DNA of 64,000 nt from Planomicrobium sp. CPCC 101110 (GTDB taxonomy: Bacteria > Bacillota > Bacilli > Bacillales_A > Planococcaceae), in assembly GCF_007859395.1 (NCBI RefSeq), contig NZ_VOHD01000011.1, positions 124,001-188,000 on the forward strand, in the 5' to 3' direction. Position numbers and translations under genes: made by a program. The stretch's first letter is position 1; each line of letters begins with the position of its first letter. This document shows, in pieces, positions 1 to 11,336 of the stretch. Under the pieces are notes generated by a model. The model did not search any database and was not told the origin of the DNA. It saw only the letters and a program-made list of their open reading frames with translations.

Positions 1-90
1 GACCGACAAATAAGAAAAAATCATTTGGTCGAACAATTTAAGCTTGATCGTCAGTGGTCTCCGGCGATAGCGGAAATTGCTGACGGTTAA
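1..90 (+). CDS. C-terminal end of an upstream gene, possibly pgk (partial)
   Basis: An open frame without a stop runs from the window edge to a TAA at 88-90, 25 bases before the tpiA start. Only about 29 residues are visible. The last residues (SPAIAEIADG) faintly recall the PGIxxIAD ending of phosphoglycerate kinase, the usual gene upstream of tpiA in Bacillales. The residues before that do not match the GGGASLEFLEG motif expected there, so either the assignment is wrong or the end is altered. Treat as an unassigned partial gene. Confidence 0.3.
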   Translation, partial: DRQIRKNHLVEQFKLDRQWSPAIAEIADG

Positions 91-115
91 AGCTGGATAA
101 AAGGGAGTGGCTTTT

Positions 116-869
116 TTGAGAAAACCAATTATTGCAGGAAACTGGAAAATGTATAAAACCGCAACGGAAGCAAAGGAATTTGTGGAAAAAGCAAAAGGTC
201 TTGTTCCGGATGCAGAAAAAGTGGATGCGGTCATTTGCGCCCCTGCTTTGTTTTTGAACCAATTGGTGATTTCAGCCCAATCGAGCCCGCTCCAAATCGG
301 CGCTCAGACGATGCATGAAGAAAAAGAAGGCGCGTTTACAGGCGAAATCAGCGCAGCCCAACTTGTTGATATCGGCGTTAAATACGTCATTATCGGCCAT
401 TCGGAGCGCCGCCAATATTTCAACGAAACAGATGCTTCGGTCAATAAGAAAGTGCATGCGGCCTTTGCTAACGGCTTGACTCCGCTTATGTGCGTCGGTG
501 AAACGCTGGAAGAGCGCGAAAGCGGATCAACAAGCAAAATCGTCGAAGAACAAGTGGCACAAGGCATTGAAGGATTGTCCGAAGAGCAAGTCGCTGGCTT
601 GGTTATTGCATACGAACCGATCTGGGCGATTGGAACTGGCAAAACAGCTACTGCGGAAGACGCCAACGAAGTTTGCGGAACCATCCGCGAAAAAGTGGCT
701 GCACTTTATAGCGATGAAACAGCTGGAAAAGTCCGTATCCAATATGGCGGCAGCGTTAAACCGGCCAATATTGAGGAATTGCTTGGCATGGAGCATATCG
801 ACGGAGCTTTAGTTGGCGGTGCTAGCCTGGAAGTCGACAGCTTCGTGAAATTGCTGGAGGCTGGTTCGA

Positions 870-877
<8 letters not shown>
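116..877 (+). CDS. tpiA: Triosephosphate isomerase
   Basis: Interconverts dihydroxyacetone phosphate and glyceraldehyde 3-phosphate in cytoplasmic glycolysis. The 253-residue product is full length. It shows the N-terminal AGNWKM motif (Asn9, Lys11), the catalytic His95 in GHSERR, and Glu167 in [11 protein letters not shown], followed by the phosphate-binding GGSV and GGAS loops. I place the start at TTG 116, giving [11 protein letters not shown] as in Bacillus TpiA, because AAAGGGAG at 100-107 is correctly spaced for it; GTG 107 lies inside that binding site. The stop overlaps the gpmI start by 8 bases, implying translational coupling in a tpiA-gpmI-eno operon. Confidence 0.97.
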
Positions 878-3718
<2,841 letters not shown>

Positions 3719-3811
3719 GCGATTTTCCTCTTTTCCTGTTGCTATTGTCTTAGTTCAGTATTTTTGCTAAACTAAGAGATGTTGTTAGGTTCTTTTCAGG
3801 AGGTGGAATTT

Positions 3812-4039
3812 ATGCATACGTTGTTAATGACTTTACTCGTCATCGTATCGCTCGCATTGATCGTTGTCGTATTGCTACAATCAGGGAAAAGTGCAGGTCT
3901 TTCAGGAGCCATCTCCGGTGGAGCTGAGCAACTTTTTGGCAAGCAAAAAGCTCGTGGAGTTGATTTGATCCTTCACCGGGTAACGATTGTACTTGCTGCC
4001 TTATTCTTTATACTGGCTATCGCCGTGACGAAAGTTTAA
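3812..4039 (+). CDS. secG: Preprotein translocase subunit SecG
   Basis: Small membrane subunit of the SecYEG protein-export channel. The 75-residue product has two transmembrane segments (about residues 2-22 and 55-73) joined by a loop with the [14 protein letters not shown] motif typical of SecG. I choose ATG 3812 because AGGAGGTGG at 3798-3806 is ideally placed; an in-frame ATG at 3779 lies upstream of that site and would add residues not seen in the family. It is followed by a strong terminator. The order secG-est-rnr-smpB-ssrA is conserved in Bacillales. Confidence 0.95.
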   Translation: MHTLLMTLLVIVSLALIVVVLLQSGKSAGLSGAISGGAEQLFGKQKARGVDLILHRVTIVLAALFFILAIAVTKV

Positions 4040-4051
4040 TGTAGATGATCT

Positions 4052-4087
4052 ACGCCTAACCGATCTTTGGTTAGGCGTTTTCTTTTT
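4052..4087 (+). terminator. Rho-independent terminator after secG
   Basis: A 9-bp stem (CGCCTAACC at 4053-4061 with GGTTAGGCG at 4069-4077), a 7-base loop and a T-rich tail. It ends the glycolysis/secG transcript and isolates it from est. Confidence 0.85.
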
Positions 4088-4139
4088 ATAGGGATATAGG
4101 GATTTAGAAATAAATTAAAATTAAGAAGTGTATAGAAGA

Positions 4140-4251
4140 AAGCCCTTCAGGCGGACGCTTTCCTCGGGCATGGCTTGAGCCTCCTCAGTCGCTGCGCTTC
4201 TTGCGGGGTCTCAAGACTCATGCTATTTCCGCAGGAGTCGCCGCCTTCCGT
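4140..4251 (-). repeat. GC-rich intergenic repeat, copy 1
   Basis: Read on the minus strand this element contains GGCGACTCCTGCGG, AGACCCCGCAAGAAGCG, GAGGAGGCTCAAGCC and CGAGGAAAGCGTCCGCC. This is the alternating palindromic pattern of the large non-coding repeats scattered through Bacillales genomes. It sits in an AT-rich gap and has no open frame of its own. It shares the GACTC(C)-CGCGGGAAAGCG type motifs with the elements at 4433-4609 and about 40527-40572. Confidence 0.65.
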
Positions 4252-4432
4252 GCTTCTTCTTAGCTTAATAAAGTTTTTAAGTATTTTCTTTTGTACCTAT
4301 AAAATGAAAGTTTGCTCAAAATTGTATAAGCCATCTATAAAGCAGTTAAAGCAACATAGGGAAGAAATCCAAGTTACATCTTTCTTTAAAAATAAAAATT
4401 GTTATTTTTTTCTTTTACAGCATTACCATGGA

Positions 4433-4609
4433 GTAAAACGGCGGAGACTCCCGCGGGAAAGCGAAGTGCCGAAATCCACTCGGGCGCTAGTCAAGACTTG
4501 ACCGAAGCCTGCGAGGGCAAGTCTTTGCGACGAAGCTAGCGCAGCGATGCAGGAGCACCTGTTTTGAGTCAGTTCGGCGCAAGCCCGCAGGAAAGCGTAG
4601 CCGTTTTAC
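4433..4609 (+). repeat. GC-rich foldable repeat with terminal inverted repeats, copy 2
   Basis: A 177-base element bounded by perfect 10-bp inverted repeats (GTAAAACGGC at 4433-4442 and its complement at 4600-4609). Inside are GGAGACTCCCGCGGGAAAGCG, a nested inverted pair GCGCTAG (4484-4490)/CTAGCGC (4536-4542), and a further AAGACTT/AAGTCTT pairing. The complete transcript could fold into a branched cruciform-like structure. It ends 65 bases before the est start. It is related to copy 1, which is in the opposite orientation. Confidence 0.65.
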
Positions 4610-4674
4610 GAAATATAGATATCGCAATATTAAATATTAAATGTACTATTAACACATTAAATGGAGGGATTTTG

Positions 4675-5421
4675 ATGCGGATATCGCAGCCAAAACCATT
4701 TTTCTTTAAATCAGGGCCGCGTGCAGTGTTGTTGCTGCACGGGTTTACTGGGAATTCAGCGGACGTCCGGATGCTTGGGCGCTTTCTTGAGAAGAACGGC
4801 TATACGTCGCTTGCGCCGCATTATGCCGGCCACGGAGTAGAGCCGGAAGAATTGCTTGGCACAGGGCCAGTCGATTGGTGGAAAGATGTAGAAGGCGCTT
4901 ACCAGAAATTAAAAGATGAAGGATACGAAGAAATTGCGGTCGCAGGATTATCGTTGGGCGGCGTATTTTCATTGAAAGTAGGGTATACATTCCCTGTAAA
5001 GGGACTAATCACCATGTGTGCGCCGATGACCATGAAAACGACAGAACTTATGTATGAAGGCGTATTAAAATATGCGCGCGAATACAAGAAATATGAAGGA
5101 AAAGACCCTGAAGTTATCGAAGAAGAAATGAAGAAGTTCCAGGAAACGCCGATGGAATCATTGGTGGATCTGCGCAACTTGATCGCGGACGTTAGAGCGC
5201 ATGTAGACCACGTATACGCTCCGTTATTCGTCGTCCAAGGTACGTTGGATGATGTCATCAATCCCGATTCCGCCAATGTGATCTATGAAGAGGTGGAGTC
5301 TTTCGATAAAAAATTAAAATGGTATGAGCAATCCGGGCATGTTATCACGCTCGATAAAGAAAAAGAACAATTGCACCAAGATGTGTTAGCATTTCTCGAT
5401 TCGCTCGATTGGAGTGAATGA
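4675..5421 (+). CDS. est: Carboxylesterase (Est30-type alpha/beta hydrolase)
   Basis: Hydrolyses short-chain carboxylic esters in the cytoplasm. The 248-residue length matches Geobacillus Est30. The catalytic triad is visible: Ser93 in GLSLGG, an Asp in TLDD (192-193) and His222 in SGHV. The oxyanion HGFTG motif is near residue 22. I use ATG 4675 with GGAGGG at 4663-4668; frames extending upstream would run into the repeat element. The stop TGA overlaps the region just upstream of rnr, so est and rnr are probably co-transcribed, as in related genomes. Confidence 0.93.
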   Translation: MRISQPKPFFFKSGPRAVLLLHGFTGNSADVRMLGRFLEKNGYTSLAPHYAGHGVEPEELLGTGPVDWWKDVEGAYQKLKDEGYEEIAVAGLSLGGVFSLKVGYTFPVKGLITMCAPMTMKTTELMYEGVLKYAREYKKYEGKDPEVIEEEMKKFQETPMESLVDLRNLIADVRAHVDHVYAPLFVVQGTLDDVINPDSANVIYEEVESFDKKLKWYEQSGHVITLDKEKEQLHQDVLAFLDSLDWSE

Positions 5422-5444
5422 GACCGTCAGAAGGAGGAGTTTAT

Positions 5445-7760
5445 ATGGCGACAAATGAAATGGCGCTTGATCAACGGTTATTGACTTTTATGCGGGAAGA
5501 CGCGTACAAGCCGTTGACTGTCCAGGAAATAGAAGAACAATTCGGCTTTGAAGATGCAGATGAATTTAAAGAACTGGTGAAAACACTGGTAAGGCTTGAA
5601 GAAAAAGGCTTGCTTGTCCGTTCAAGATCAAACCGCTATGGTGTTCCAGAGCGCATGAACTTAATGCGCGGAAGGTTCATCGGACATGCAAAAGGCTTTG
5701 GATTTGTAGCGCCGGAAGAAGCGGGCATGGATGATGTGTTCATTCCGCCGAATGAAGTGAACGGAGCTGTAAACGGCGATACGGTGATGATTCGGATTTC
5801 AGAAGGATCTTCCGGGGACCGCCGGGAAGGCGCCATCATCCGAATTTTGGAACGGGGTACGACAAAAGTTGTCGGAACGTTCCAGGACAATAAAGGATTC
5901 GGGTTTGTCGTATCTGACGACAAGAAAATGAACATCGATATTTTCATCGCCAAAGAAAATACGTTAGGCGCAGTAGACGGCCATAAAGTGGTTGTTGAAA
6001 TCATCGAATGGCCGAACGGGCATAAATCGGCGACCGGTATGGTCACACAGATTCTGGGACATAAAAACGATCCAGGCGTCGATATCCTGTCGATCATTCA
6101 TAAATACGGCATTGAGACCGAATTTCCGGAAGACGTGCTGGAACAGGCGAATAATGTACCAGATACGATCGATCCGGCCGATTTAACGGACCGCCGCGAC
6201 CTTCGCGACCAGCAGATTGTTACGATTGATGGTGCTGACGCGAAAGACTTGGATGACGCAGTACAAGTGATCAAATTGGAAGATGGAACGTATAAGCTTG
6301 GGGTACACATTGCAGATGTCAGCCATTACGTGACGGAAGATTCTCCGATTGACCGCGAAGCATATGACCGGGCGACGAGTATTTACTTGACGGACCGCGT
6401 TATCCCGATGATTCCACACCGCTTGTCCAACGGCATCTGCTCGTTGAATCCGCAAGTGGACCGCTTGACGCTATCGTGTGAAATGATTTTCAATGACATG
6501 GGAGAATTATTGTCGCATGACATCTTCCAAAGCGTCATCAACACATCCGCCCGTATGACTTACACAGACGTATACGAAATTCTTGAAAAAGATAACCAGG
6601 AGCTGAAGGAGAAATATTCGGAACTGGTGCCGATGTTCCAATTGATGGGCGAGCTGGCTGCTATTTTGCGTGCTAAACGGGACCGCCGGGGCGCCATCGA
6701 TTTCGATTTCAAAGAATCGAAAGTATTGGTGGATGAAGAAGGCTATCCGGTCGAAGTAGTTGTCCGCGAACGGACGGTAGCCGAAAAATTGATCGAAGAA
6801 TTCATGTTGGCTGCCAACGAAACCGTTGCCGAACATTTCCACCGCATGGAAGTGCCGGCGCTTTACCGGATCCACGAAGACCCGAAACCGGAAAAACTGC
6901 AGCGGTTCTTCGAATTCGTCACCAACTTCGGCATCGTCGTCAAAGGGACGAGCAACCAAGTGCATCCGGCCGCATTGCAGAAAATCATTCGTTCTATCGA
7001 AGGGCTGCCTGAAGAGCCGGTCATCTCGACGATGATGCTTCGCTCGATGCAGCAGGCGAAATATTCAGCGGAAAGCCTTGGGCATTTCGGTTTGTCGACG
7101 GAATTCTATACGCATTTCACATCGCCGATCCGCCGTTACCCGGATTTGATCGTCCATCGCTTGATCCGCACGTATTTGATCAATAAGGATTTATCAAGAG
7201 CGACGATCATGCACTGGGAAGCGAGTATGGATGAGATCGCCGAACATACATCCGAGCGCGAACGCCGTGCGGTTGATGCAGAACGCGATACCGATGCATT
7301 GAAGAAATCACAATATATGCAGGATAAGATCGGGGAAGAGTTTGATGGTGTCATTTCTTCGGTTACAAACTTTGGTTTGTTTATCGAATTGCCGAATACG
7401 ATTGAAGGTTTGGTCCACGTATCGAATATGACGGACGATTTCTACCGTTTCGATGACCGCCAAATGATGATGATCGGCGAACGGACGAACAAACAGTTCC
7501 GCATCGGTGATGAAATCAAGATTAAGGTAATCGGCGTTAAACCGGAAGAGTCGTCAATCGACTTTGAAATTTCCGGAATGGTACAAAGCCAGCGCCGTCC
7601 ACGGAGAGATGCGCCTAAAGTGATCCGGGCGACGAAAAAAGAAGGCACCGGAACGAAAAAACAAGGCGAAGCGGGACCAACGCGCAAGCCGAAAAACAAA
7701 AAGAAAAAGTTCTATGAAGGCGCTGTGAAAAAATCAGGCAGCCGCAGAAAGAGAAAGTAA
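5445..7760 (+). CDS. rnr: Ribonuclease R
   Basis: A processive 3'-5' exoribonuclease that degrades structured RNA, including mRNA released by trans-translation. The product has 771 residues. Domains in order: an N-terminal winged helix (about 1-70), cold-shock domains with GFGFV motifs (about 75-220), the RNB catalytic domain from about 250 with the metal-binding aspartates in [11 protein letters not shown], an S1 domain from about 629 ([15 protein letters not shown]), and a Lys/Arg-rich tail. ATG 5445 follows AAGGAGGAG; an in-frame ATG at 5418 overlapping the est stop precedes this site and is rejected. Its proximity to smpB and ssrA fits a shared role in ribosome rescue. Confidence 0.97.
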   Translation: MATNEMALDQRLLTFMREDAYKPLTVQEIEEQFGFEDADEFKELVKTLVRLEEKGLLVRSRSNRYGVPERMNLMRGRFIGHAKGFGFVAPEEAGMDDVFIPPNEVNGAVNGDTVMIRISEGSSGDRREGAIIRILERGTTKVVGTFQDNKGFGFVVSDDKKMNIDIFIAKENTLGAVDGHKVVVEIIEWPNGHKSATGMVTQILGHKNDPGVDILSIIHKYGIETEFPEDVLEQANNVPDTIDPADLTDRRDLRDQQIVTIDGADAKDLDDAVQVIKLEDGTYKLGVHIADVSHYVTEDSPIDREAYDRATSIYLTDRVIPMIPHRLSNGICSLNPQVDRLTLSCEMIFNDMGELLSHDIFQSVINTSARMTYTDVYEILEKDNQELKEKYSELVPMFQLMGELAAILRAKRDRRGAIDFDFKESKVLVDEEGYPVEVVVRERTVAEKLIEEFMLAANETVAEHFHRMEVPALYRIHEDPKPEKLQRFFEFVTNFGIVVKGTSNQVHPAALQKIIRSIEGLPEEPVISTMMLRSMQQAKYSAESLGHFGLSTEFYTHFTSPIRRYPDLIVHRLIRTYLINKDLSRATIMHWEASMDEIAEHTSERERRAVDAERDTDALKKSQYMQDKIGEEFDGVISSVTNFGLFIELPNTIEGLVHVSNMTDDFYRFDDRQMMMIGERTNKQFRIGDEIKIKVIGVKPEESSIDFEISGMVQSQRRPRRDAPKVIRATKKEGTGTKKQGEAGPTRKPKNKKKKFYEGAVKKSGSRRKRK

Positions 7761-7764
7761 AGGA

Positions 7765-7787
7765 GCGGCTCCATAGCCGCCCTTTTT
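7765..7787 (+). terminator. Short hairpin with T-tract between rnr and smpB
   Basis: A perfect 6-bp stem (GCGGCT 7765-7770, AGCCGC 7775-7780), a CCAT loop, then CCTTTTT. It may be a weak terminator allowing read-through into smpB. Confidence 0.5.
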
Positions 7788-7809
7788 AACTGTACATGGG
7801 GTGAAAAAG

Positions 7810-8274
7810 ATGGCAAAAGGTGAAGGCAAAGTTATTGCACAAAACAAAAAGGCCACATTCGATTATTTTATTGAAGAAACGATCGAAGCGGGCATTGTCT
7901 TGCAGGGAACAGAAATCAAATCGGCGCGAAAAGGCAAAGTGCAGCTAGTCGATGCATTTGTGCGGATCCGGAACGGTGAAGCCTGGATTTCGAATATGCA
8001 CATTGCGCCGTATGAGCAAGGAAACATTTTTAACCATGAACCGACGAGAGTCCGGAAGCTGCTCTTGCACAAAAAGCAGATCAACGAATTGATTGGCGTT
8101 TCCAAGCAGCAAGGCTCCAACATCATTCCGTTGAAGATGTACCTAAAAGACGGTTATGCGAAGGTATTGCTTGGCGTCGGTAAGGGTAAGAAAAACTACG
8201 ACAAGCGCCAGGACCTGAAGCAAAAAGATGCAAAACGCGAGATTGACCGCGCACTGAAAGACCGCAGCCGTTAA
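7810..8274 (+). CDS. smpB: SsrA-binding protein SmpB
   Basis: Binds the tRNA-like domain of tmRNA and delivers it to stalled ribosomes. The 154-residue product has the family start ([32 protein letters not shown], read across residues 7-38), the SARKGKVQL segment, and the basic C-terminal tail that reaches into the mRNA channel ([23 protein letters not shown] spans the end). ATG 7810 is preferred; GTG 7801 three codons upstream overlaps the GGGGTG binding site. It directly precedes ssrA, its RNA partner. Confidence 0.97.
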   Translation: MAKGEGKVIAQNKKATFDYFIEETIEAGIVLQGTEIKSARKGKVQLVDAFVRIRNGEAWISNMHIAPYEQGNIFNHEPTRVRKLLLHKKQINELIGVSKQQGSNIIPLKMYLKDGYAKVLLGVGKGKKNYDKRQDLKQKDAKREIDRALKDRSR

Positions 8275-8277
8275 TAC

Positions 8278-8306
8278 TTGTAGTGAGACCATTATTGTCT
8301 TATAAT
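8278..8306 (+). promoter_or_regulatory. Candidate ssrA promoter
   Basis: TTGTAG (8278-8283), a 17-base spacer and TATAAT (8301-8306). A second TATAAT at 8353-8358 is too near the mature 5' end to be its promoter unless the precursor starts inside the RNA. Confidence 0.45.
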
Positions 8307-8360
8307 ATCTATATAACACAAGCATAGAAGCCTTGCTTCTTCCGTGTTCCTTTATAATGA

Positions 8361-8711
8361 GGGGACGTTACGGATTCGACAGGGATGATCTGGGCTTGGG
8401 TTGCGCGTCGGAGGATCGGCTTCGTTACCAACGTACCTATAATAACAGGCAAAACAAACCAAAACCTAGCATTCGCAGCGTAAGCTCGGATCTGCTTTAT
8501 CTATCCATCGCCCATGTGGCTGGGTAAAGCTCAACTTTAGTGGGATACGGTCGGCAGTGCCACTTGAGCTGCCGGCAAGAGATTCGCAAGTTAGTGCCCA
8601 GGACGCCCGCTTATTGGCAGAATGGCGCATGAAACCCTAATAAGTAAGCTACACGCGTAGAGGCTCAAGTAGCGGAGTTTCTGGACGCGGGTTCGACTCC
8701 CGCCGTCTCCA
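8361..8711 (+). ncRNA. ssrA: Transfer-messenger RNA (tmRNA)
   Basis: The 5' GGGGACGTTACGGATTCGACAGG and the 3' GGTTCGACTCCCGCC T-arm form the tRNA-Ala-like domain. GGGGACG at 8361-8367 pairs with CGTCTCC at 8704-8710, leaving A8711 as discriminator; the terminal CCA is not fully encoded. The resume frame runs from GGC 8448 to TAA 8481-8483 and encodes the tag (A)GKTNQNLAFAA, ending in the AA protease signal. It pairs functionally with smpB immediately upstream. The 3' end is a classic integration site and is partly duplicated at 11079-11093. Confidence 0.97.
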
Positions 8712-8742
8712 TAGATTAATTTCATGGAGTTTCATAGAACGT

Positions 8743-8779
8743 CAAAACCCTTGACATATCAAGGGTTTTGGCGTTTTTT
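8743..8779 (+). terminator. Terminator downstream of ssrA
   Basis: A perfect 12-bp stem (8743-8754 with 8759-8770), CATA loop, then GCG and six T. The 3' half plus the following GATGTCATGGAATTT (8780-8794) recurs at 11134-11162, marking the other edge of the inserted segment. Confidence 0.85.
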
Positions 8780-9051
8780 GATGTCATGGAATTTTATGTA
8801 ATATCAAATAAACCTAGTTAAAAACCTAGTCAATTACCTCATAAAAAACCTCTATATCCTATGATGGAATAGATAAAAATTTCTCAAATTGAATTCAAAT
8901 GCAGGCGGTTCCTTATTTACTTTTTATAATAGCTAACGGAGTTCACTGGCTGCTTTTTACTTGCCGAAACATTATTATGAGCAACTGAACCAGGGGATTT
9001 TATATCTCCATTATTAAAAGCTTTTAATGAGTTCTTTAAATTACTCCTATT
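8780..9051. other. AT-rich gap inside the ssrA island
   Basis: About 270 bases after the ssrA terminator with no frame longer than a few codons, no recognised RNA and no insertion-sequence ends. Base composition is much more AT-rich than the ssrA-upstream genes. Confidence 0.5.
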
Positions 9052-9480
9052 TTAATTGATTAAATTTTTAAACCAGCTAGTCAATATAGGTATCTCAGCA
9101 TTATAGACTGTAGCAATGACATTATTTCCATCTGTTATGATCAGGGAATCCAAAGGTACATTGTTTGCCTCTACAACTTCAGATATTCCACTAGCCGGCC
9201 AGTTAGTTCCACACAAAAATGGTGGCTCTGCTCCAACTAAAAATCTTGAAGGGTCTTTTTCCAGCTGTGAAATCAACTTATGGTTGAGATTATAATCTGC
9301 AAATTCATACATTTGATTATTAACTTCTGCGATAATTGTCAATTTATATAATGAGGTTCTAAACAATCTTTTTTGTTCTTTCATGTTAGGTTCAATCTTA
9401 AAATTTACTTCTTTTAATTTCAGTGATTTCGTTTTTTCTACATGAAAAGTAGCTTGTTCTAAATTCATAGACACTTCCAT
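9052..9480 (-). CDS. Hypothetical protein, island cargo
   Basis: A 142-residue protein that I do not recognise. It has no signal peptide or membrane segment and looks soluble: a charged first half with many Lys/Glu and a hydrophobic C-terminal third (LIITDGNNVIATVYN). The start ATG at 9480 has AAAGGA eight bases upstream on the minus strand, so the gene is probably expressed. It is AT-rich, lies alone and points toward ssrA. Location inside the duplicated ssrA boundaries suggests horizontal acquisition. No function is inferred. Confidence 0.65.
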   Translation of the reverse strand: MEVSMNLEQATFHVEKTKSLKLKEVNFKIEPNMKEQKRLFRTSLYKLTIIAEVNNQMYEFADYNLNHKLISQLEKDPSRFLVGAEPPFLCGTNWPASGISEVVEANNVPLDSLIITDGNNVIATVYNAEIPILTSWFKNLIN

Positions 9481-9971
9481 AGTCTCATTCCTTTATAAAC
9501 ATTTTGTTGTTTCATAATCTGGTCCGTTTGTTGAAAATTAACCTTTCTTAATTACCCAATCAGTTAATCTAACGCGCCAAAAAGCCATAACATCAACAGA
9601 CTTGTTCGTAATTTCTTTCTATAAATATACCATTTAAGTATAGGAATTAGAGGATTGTTTTGACTAAACTGTGCCCAAAAAAACAAATAAATAGAATGTA
9701 AAGTTCATTTTTAAAAGCACCATATATGAAGTTATATTCCTTTGCGTCCGCAGCCTTTATTTTTATGCGGTCTTTCAAATGTCTTTGAATCAACATTTGG
9801 AGGCAACTAATGTTCGTTTTCGCAGCTCAAATAGCTGATGAAACGAATGGCTGCAGGTCTTATTGTAAGGTGTTTTCTTCTTGTTATAATCAAATGAAAA
9901 AAGGACACTACTTCAATTATATCAGTATGAATACTAATAAATTATGTTTATCGTAAGGAGAGGGACACCAG
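9481..9971. other. Intergenic region between divergent island genes
   Basis: About 490 AT-rich bases separating the two divergent island genes, so it must hold both promoters. A TTATAATC motif near 9884 is a candidate -10 for the rightward gene. No frame, repeat or structured RNA could be supported. Confidence 0.4.
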
Positions 9972-10868
9972 ATGCTCAACAAACCGATCGAGGTATTTGA
10001 ATTTCCTACTAATCTTGGATTGCGGAGAAAAGTGGACGAGGTTGAACCTGGGGTCAAGGCGCTGCCCAAATGGCTGAAATATCATGGCTTTTATGAAGCG
10101 CTGGGTATAGATACGGTTTATGGACTGCCGGCTCCTTTCTATTCGATGGAATATAATCTGAAGACAGGGATGCTGAACGAAAATCAGGTGATTGAATTTG
10201 CTGAGCGACAGGCACTGCTATTGGGAAAACACCTAAGGACCGATACTTTTAAGCTGCTAATTGGAGGAGATTGCAGCATTCTGATTGGAGCAGCATTGGC
10301 GTTGAAGAAAAAAGGAAGTTATGGGCTGTTCTTTGTGGATGGGCATACGGACTTTATCACTCCGAGCCTTTCGAAAACAGGTGGAATTGCAGGGATGGAT
10401 CTGGCGATAGCTGCAGGCCTTGGAGAGGAAGCAATTACGAATATAGACGGACTGAAACCTTATGTTCAAGAAGACCATATTTTTTGCGTCGGCAATCGAG
10501 AATTTGACAGATCATATATCGCTCCAATCCTGGATTCTAAAATCCATTACTTTGATCTGAATCGGGCACGCTCTATGGGTGCCGCTAAAATTGTCGATGC
10601 GTTTCTAAAGATGGTTGAAGAAAAATTCTTGGACGGATTTTTCATCCACCTGGATGTGGATGTGATAAACGATGAGCTAATGCCTGTCGTCGACAGTAGA
10701 GCAGAAGATGGGTTTACGTATGAAGAGCTTGCTCCATTACTTCAGCCGCTTCTCCATCACTCTATGTGCATAGGGATGGAAATCACTATTTTGGATCCTT
10801 CATTGGATGAAAATGGCGTCTATACAAAAAGGTTTATCGATTTTTTCTTGAGTCTATTGGAAGAATGA
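9972..10868 (+). CDS. Arginase/agmatinase-family protein
   Basis: A 298-residue ureohydrolase-fold protein. Binuclear manganese motifs are visible: GGDCS with Cys101, FVDGHTDF with Asp123, His125 and Asp127, and LDVDVIND with Asp228, Asp230 and Asp234. The first motif is normally GGDHS in arginase, agmatinase and formiminoglutamase; here the metal-ligand His is Cys, a variant found in some uncharacterised members. The substrate could be a guanidino compound, but which one cannot be told from sequence. The start ATG follows AAGGAGAGGG. It lies inside the ssrA island, with no arginine or histidine catabolic genes nearby. Confidence 0.85.
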   Translation: MLNKPIEVFEFPTNLGLRRKVDEVEPGVKALPKWLKYHGFYEALGIDTVYGLPAPFYSMEYNLKTGMLNENQVIEFAERQALLLGKHLRTDTFKLLIGGDCSILIGAALALKKKGSYGLFFVDGHTDFITPSLSKTGGIAGMDLAIAAGLGEEAITNIDGLKPYVQEDHIFCVGNREFDRSYIAPILDSKIHYFDLNRARSMGAAKIVDAFLKMVEEKFLDGFFIHLDVDVINDELMPVVDSRAEDGFTYEELAPLLQPLLHHSMCIGMEITILDPSLDENGVYTKRFIDFFLSLLEE

Positions 10869-11110
10869 AGACCGAACTGCCTAACTCTAGGTGTTTGGCA
10901 GTATTAAAGATATTCTTCATAACCCAGACAACAGCATCGTTTACTGTAATCACTGCTTAAAGAAGATGAAATGAAAAGACAGGAAAACTGCTGCACTCCT
11001 GTTTAAGAGAAGTATAAAATATTTGTATAAAGAAAAAACTATGGTTTTGCCTTAAATTGCTGAAAAACCGCTTTAAAACCGGCGTCTCCATAGTGAGATA
11101 AAACAGTTGG
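10869..11110. other. Intergenic end of the ssrA island
   Basis: No gene seen. It contains an imperfect hairpin near 10876-10900 (CTGCC/GGCAG) without a T-tract, then the duplicated CCGGCGTCTCCATAG (11079-11093). Confidence 0.4.
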
Positions 11111-11147
11111 AAAACGCCAAAACCTTTTCATCAGTTTTGGCGTTTTT
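11111..11147 (+). terminator. Terminator at the right edge of the ssrA island
   Basis: A 13-bp stem (AAAACGCCAAAAC 11111-11123 with GTTTTGGCGTTTT from 11134) and a T-run. Its 3' half and downstream 15 bases equal those after ssrA, so it is probably the original or duplicated ssrA terminator. Confidence 0.75.
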
Positions 11148-11336
11148 GATGTCATGGAATTTCTTATTAATTAGTAAGTAAGGGCTCATGAAAAAAGCAA
11201 TAAGATGTAAGTGCAAAAATATTTTGCGCTTATAAAAATAAAATTTCAAACTTTTGAAAAAAACCTTTGCACCTTTTTAGAAGCAATGGCAAAATAAATG
11301 AAAGGGTTTTCATTTATGATAGCGAGGAGATGGATT

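Larger units (their letters stand above)
8704..11162. mobile_element. Small AT-rich island at the ssrA 3' end with flanking duplication
   Basis: CGTCTCCATAG occurs at 8704-8714 (the real ssrA end) and again at 11083-11093. Extending leftward gives 15 bases with one mismatch. Each copy is followed by a terminator ending TTTTGGCGTTTTT and then an identical GATGTCATGGAATTT (8780-8794 and 11148-11162). This is the footprint expected when an element integrates at ssrA and recreates its end. The enclosed roughly 2.4 kb is visibly AT-richer than neighbours up to 9970 and holds two genes in opposite orientation. No integrase or second recombination gene is visible, so it would be a decayed or satellite element. 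A tandem duplication followed by divergence is the alternative. Confidence 0.6.
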
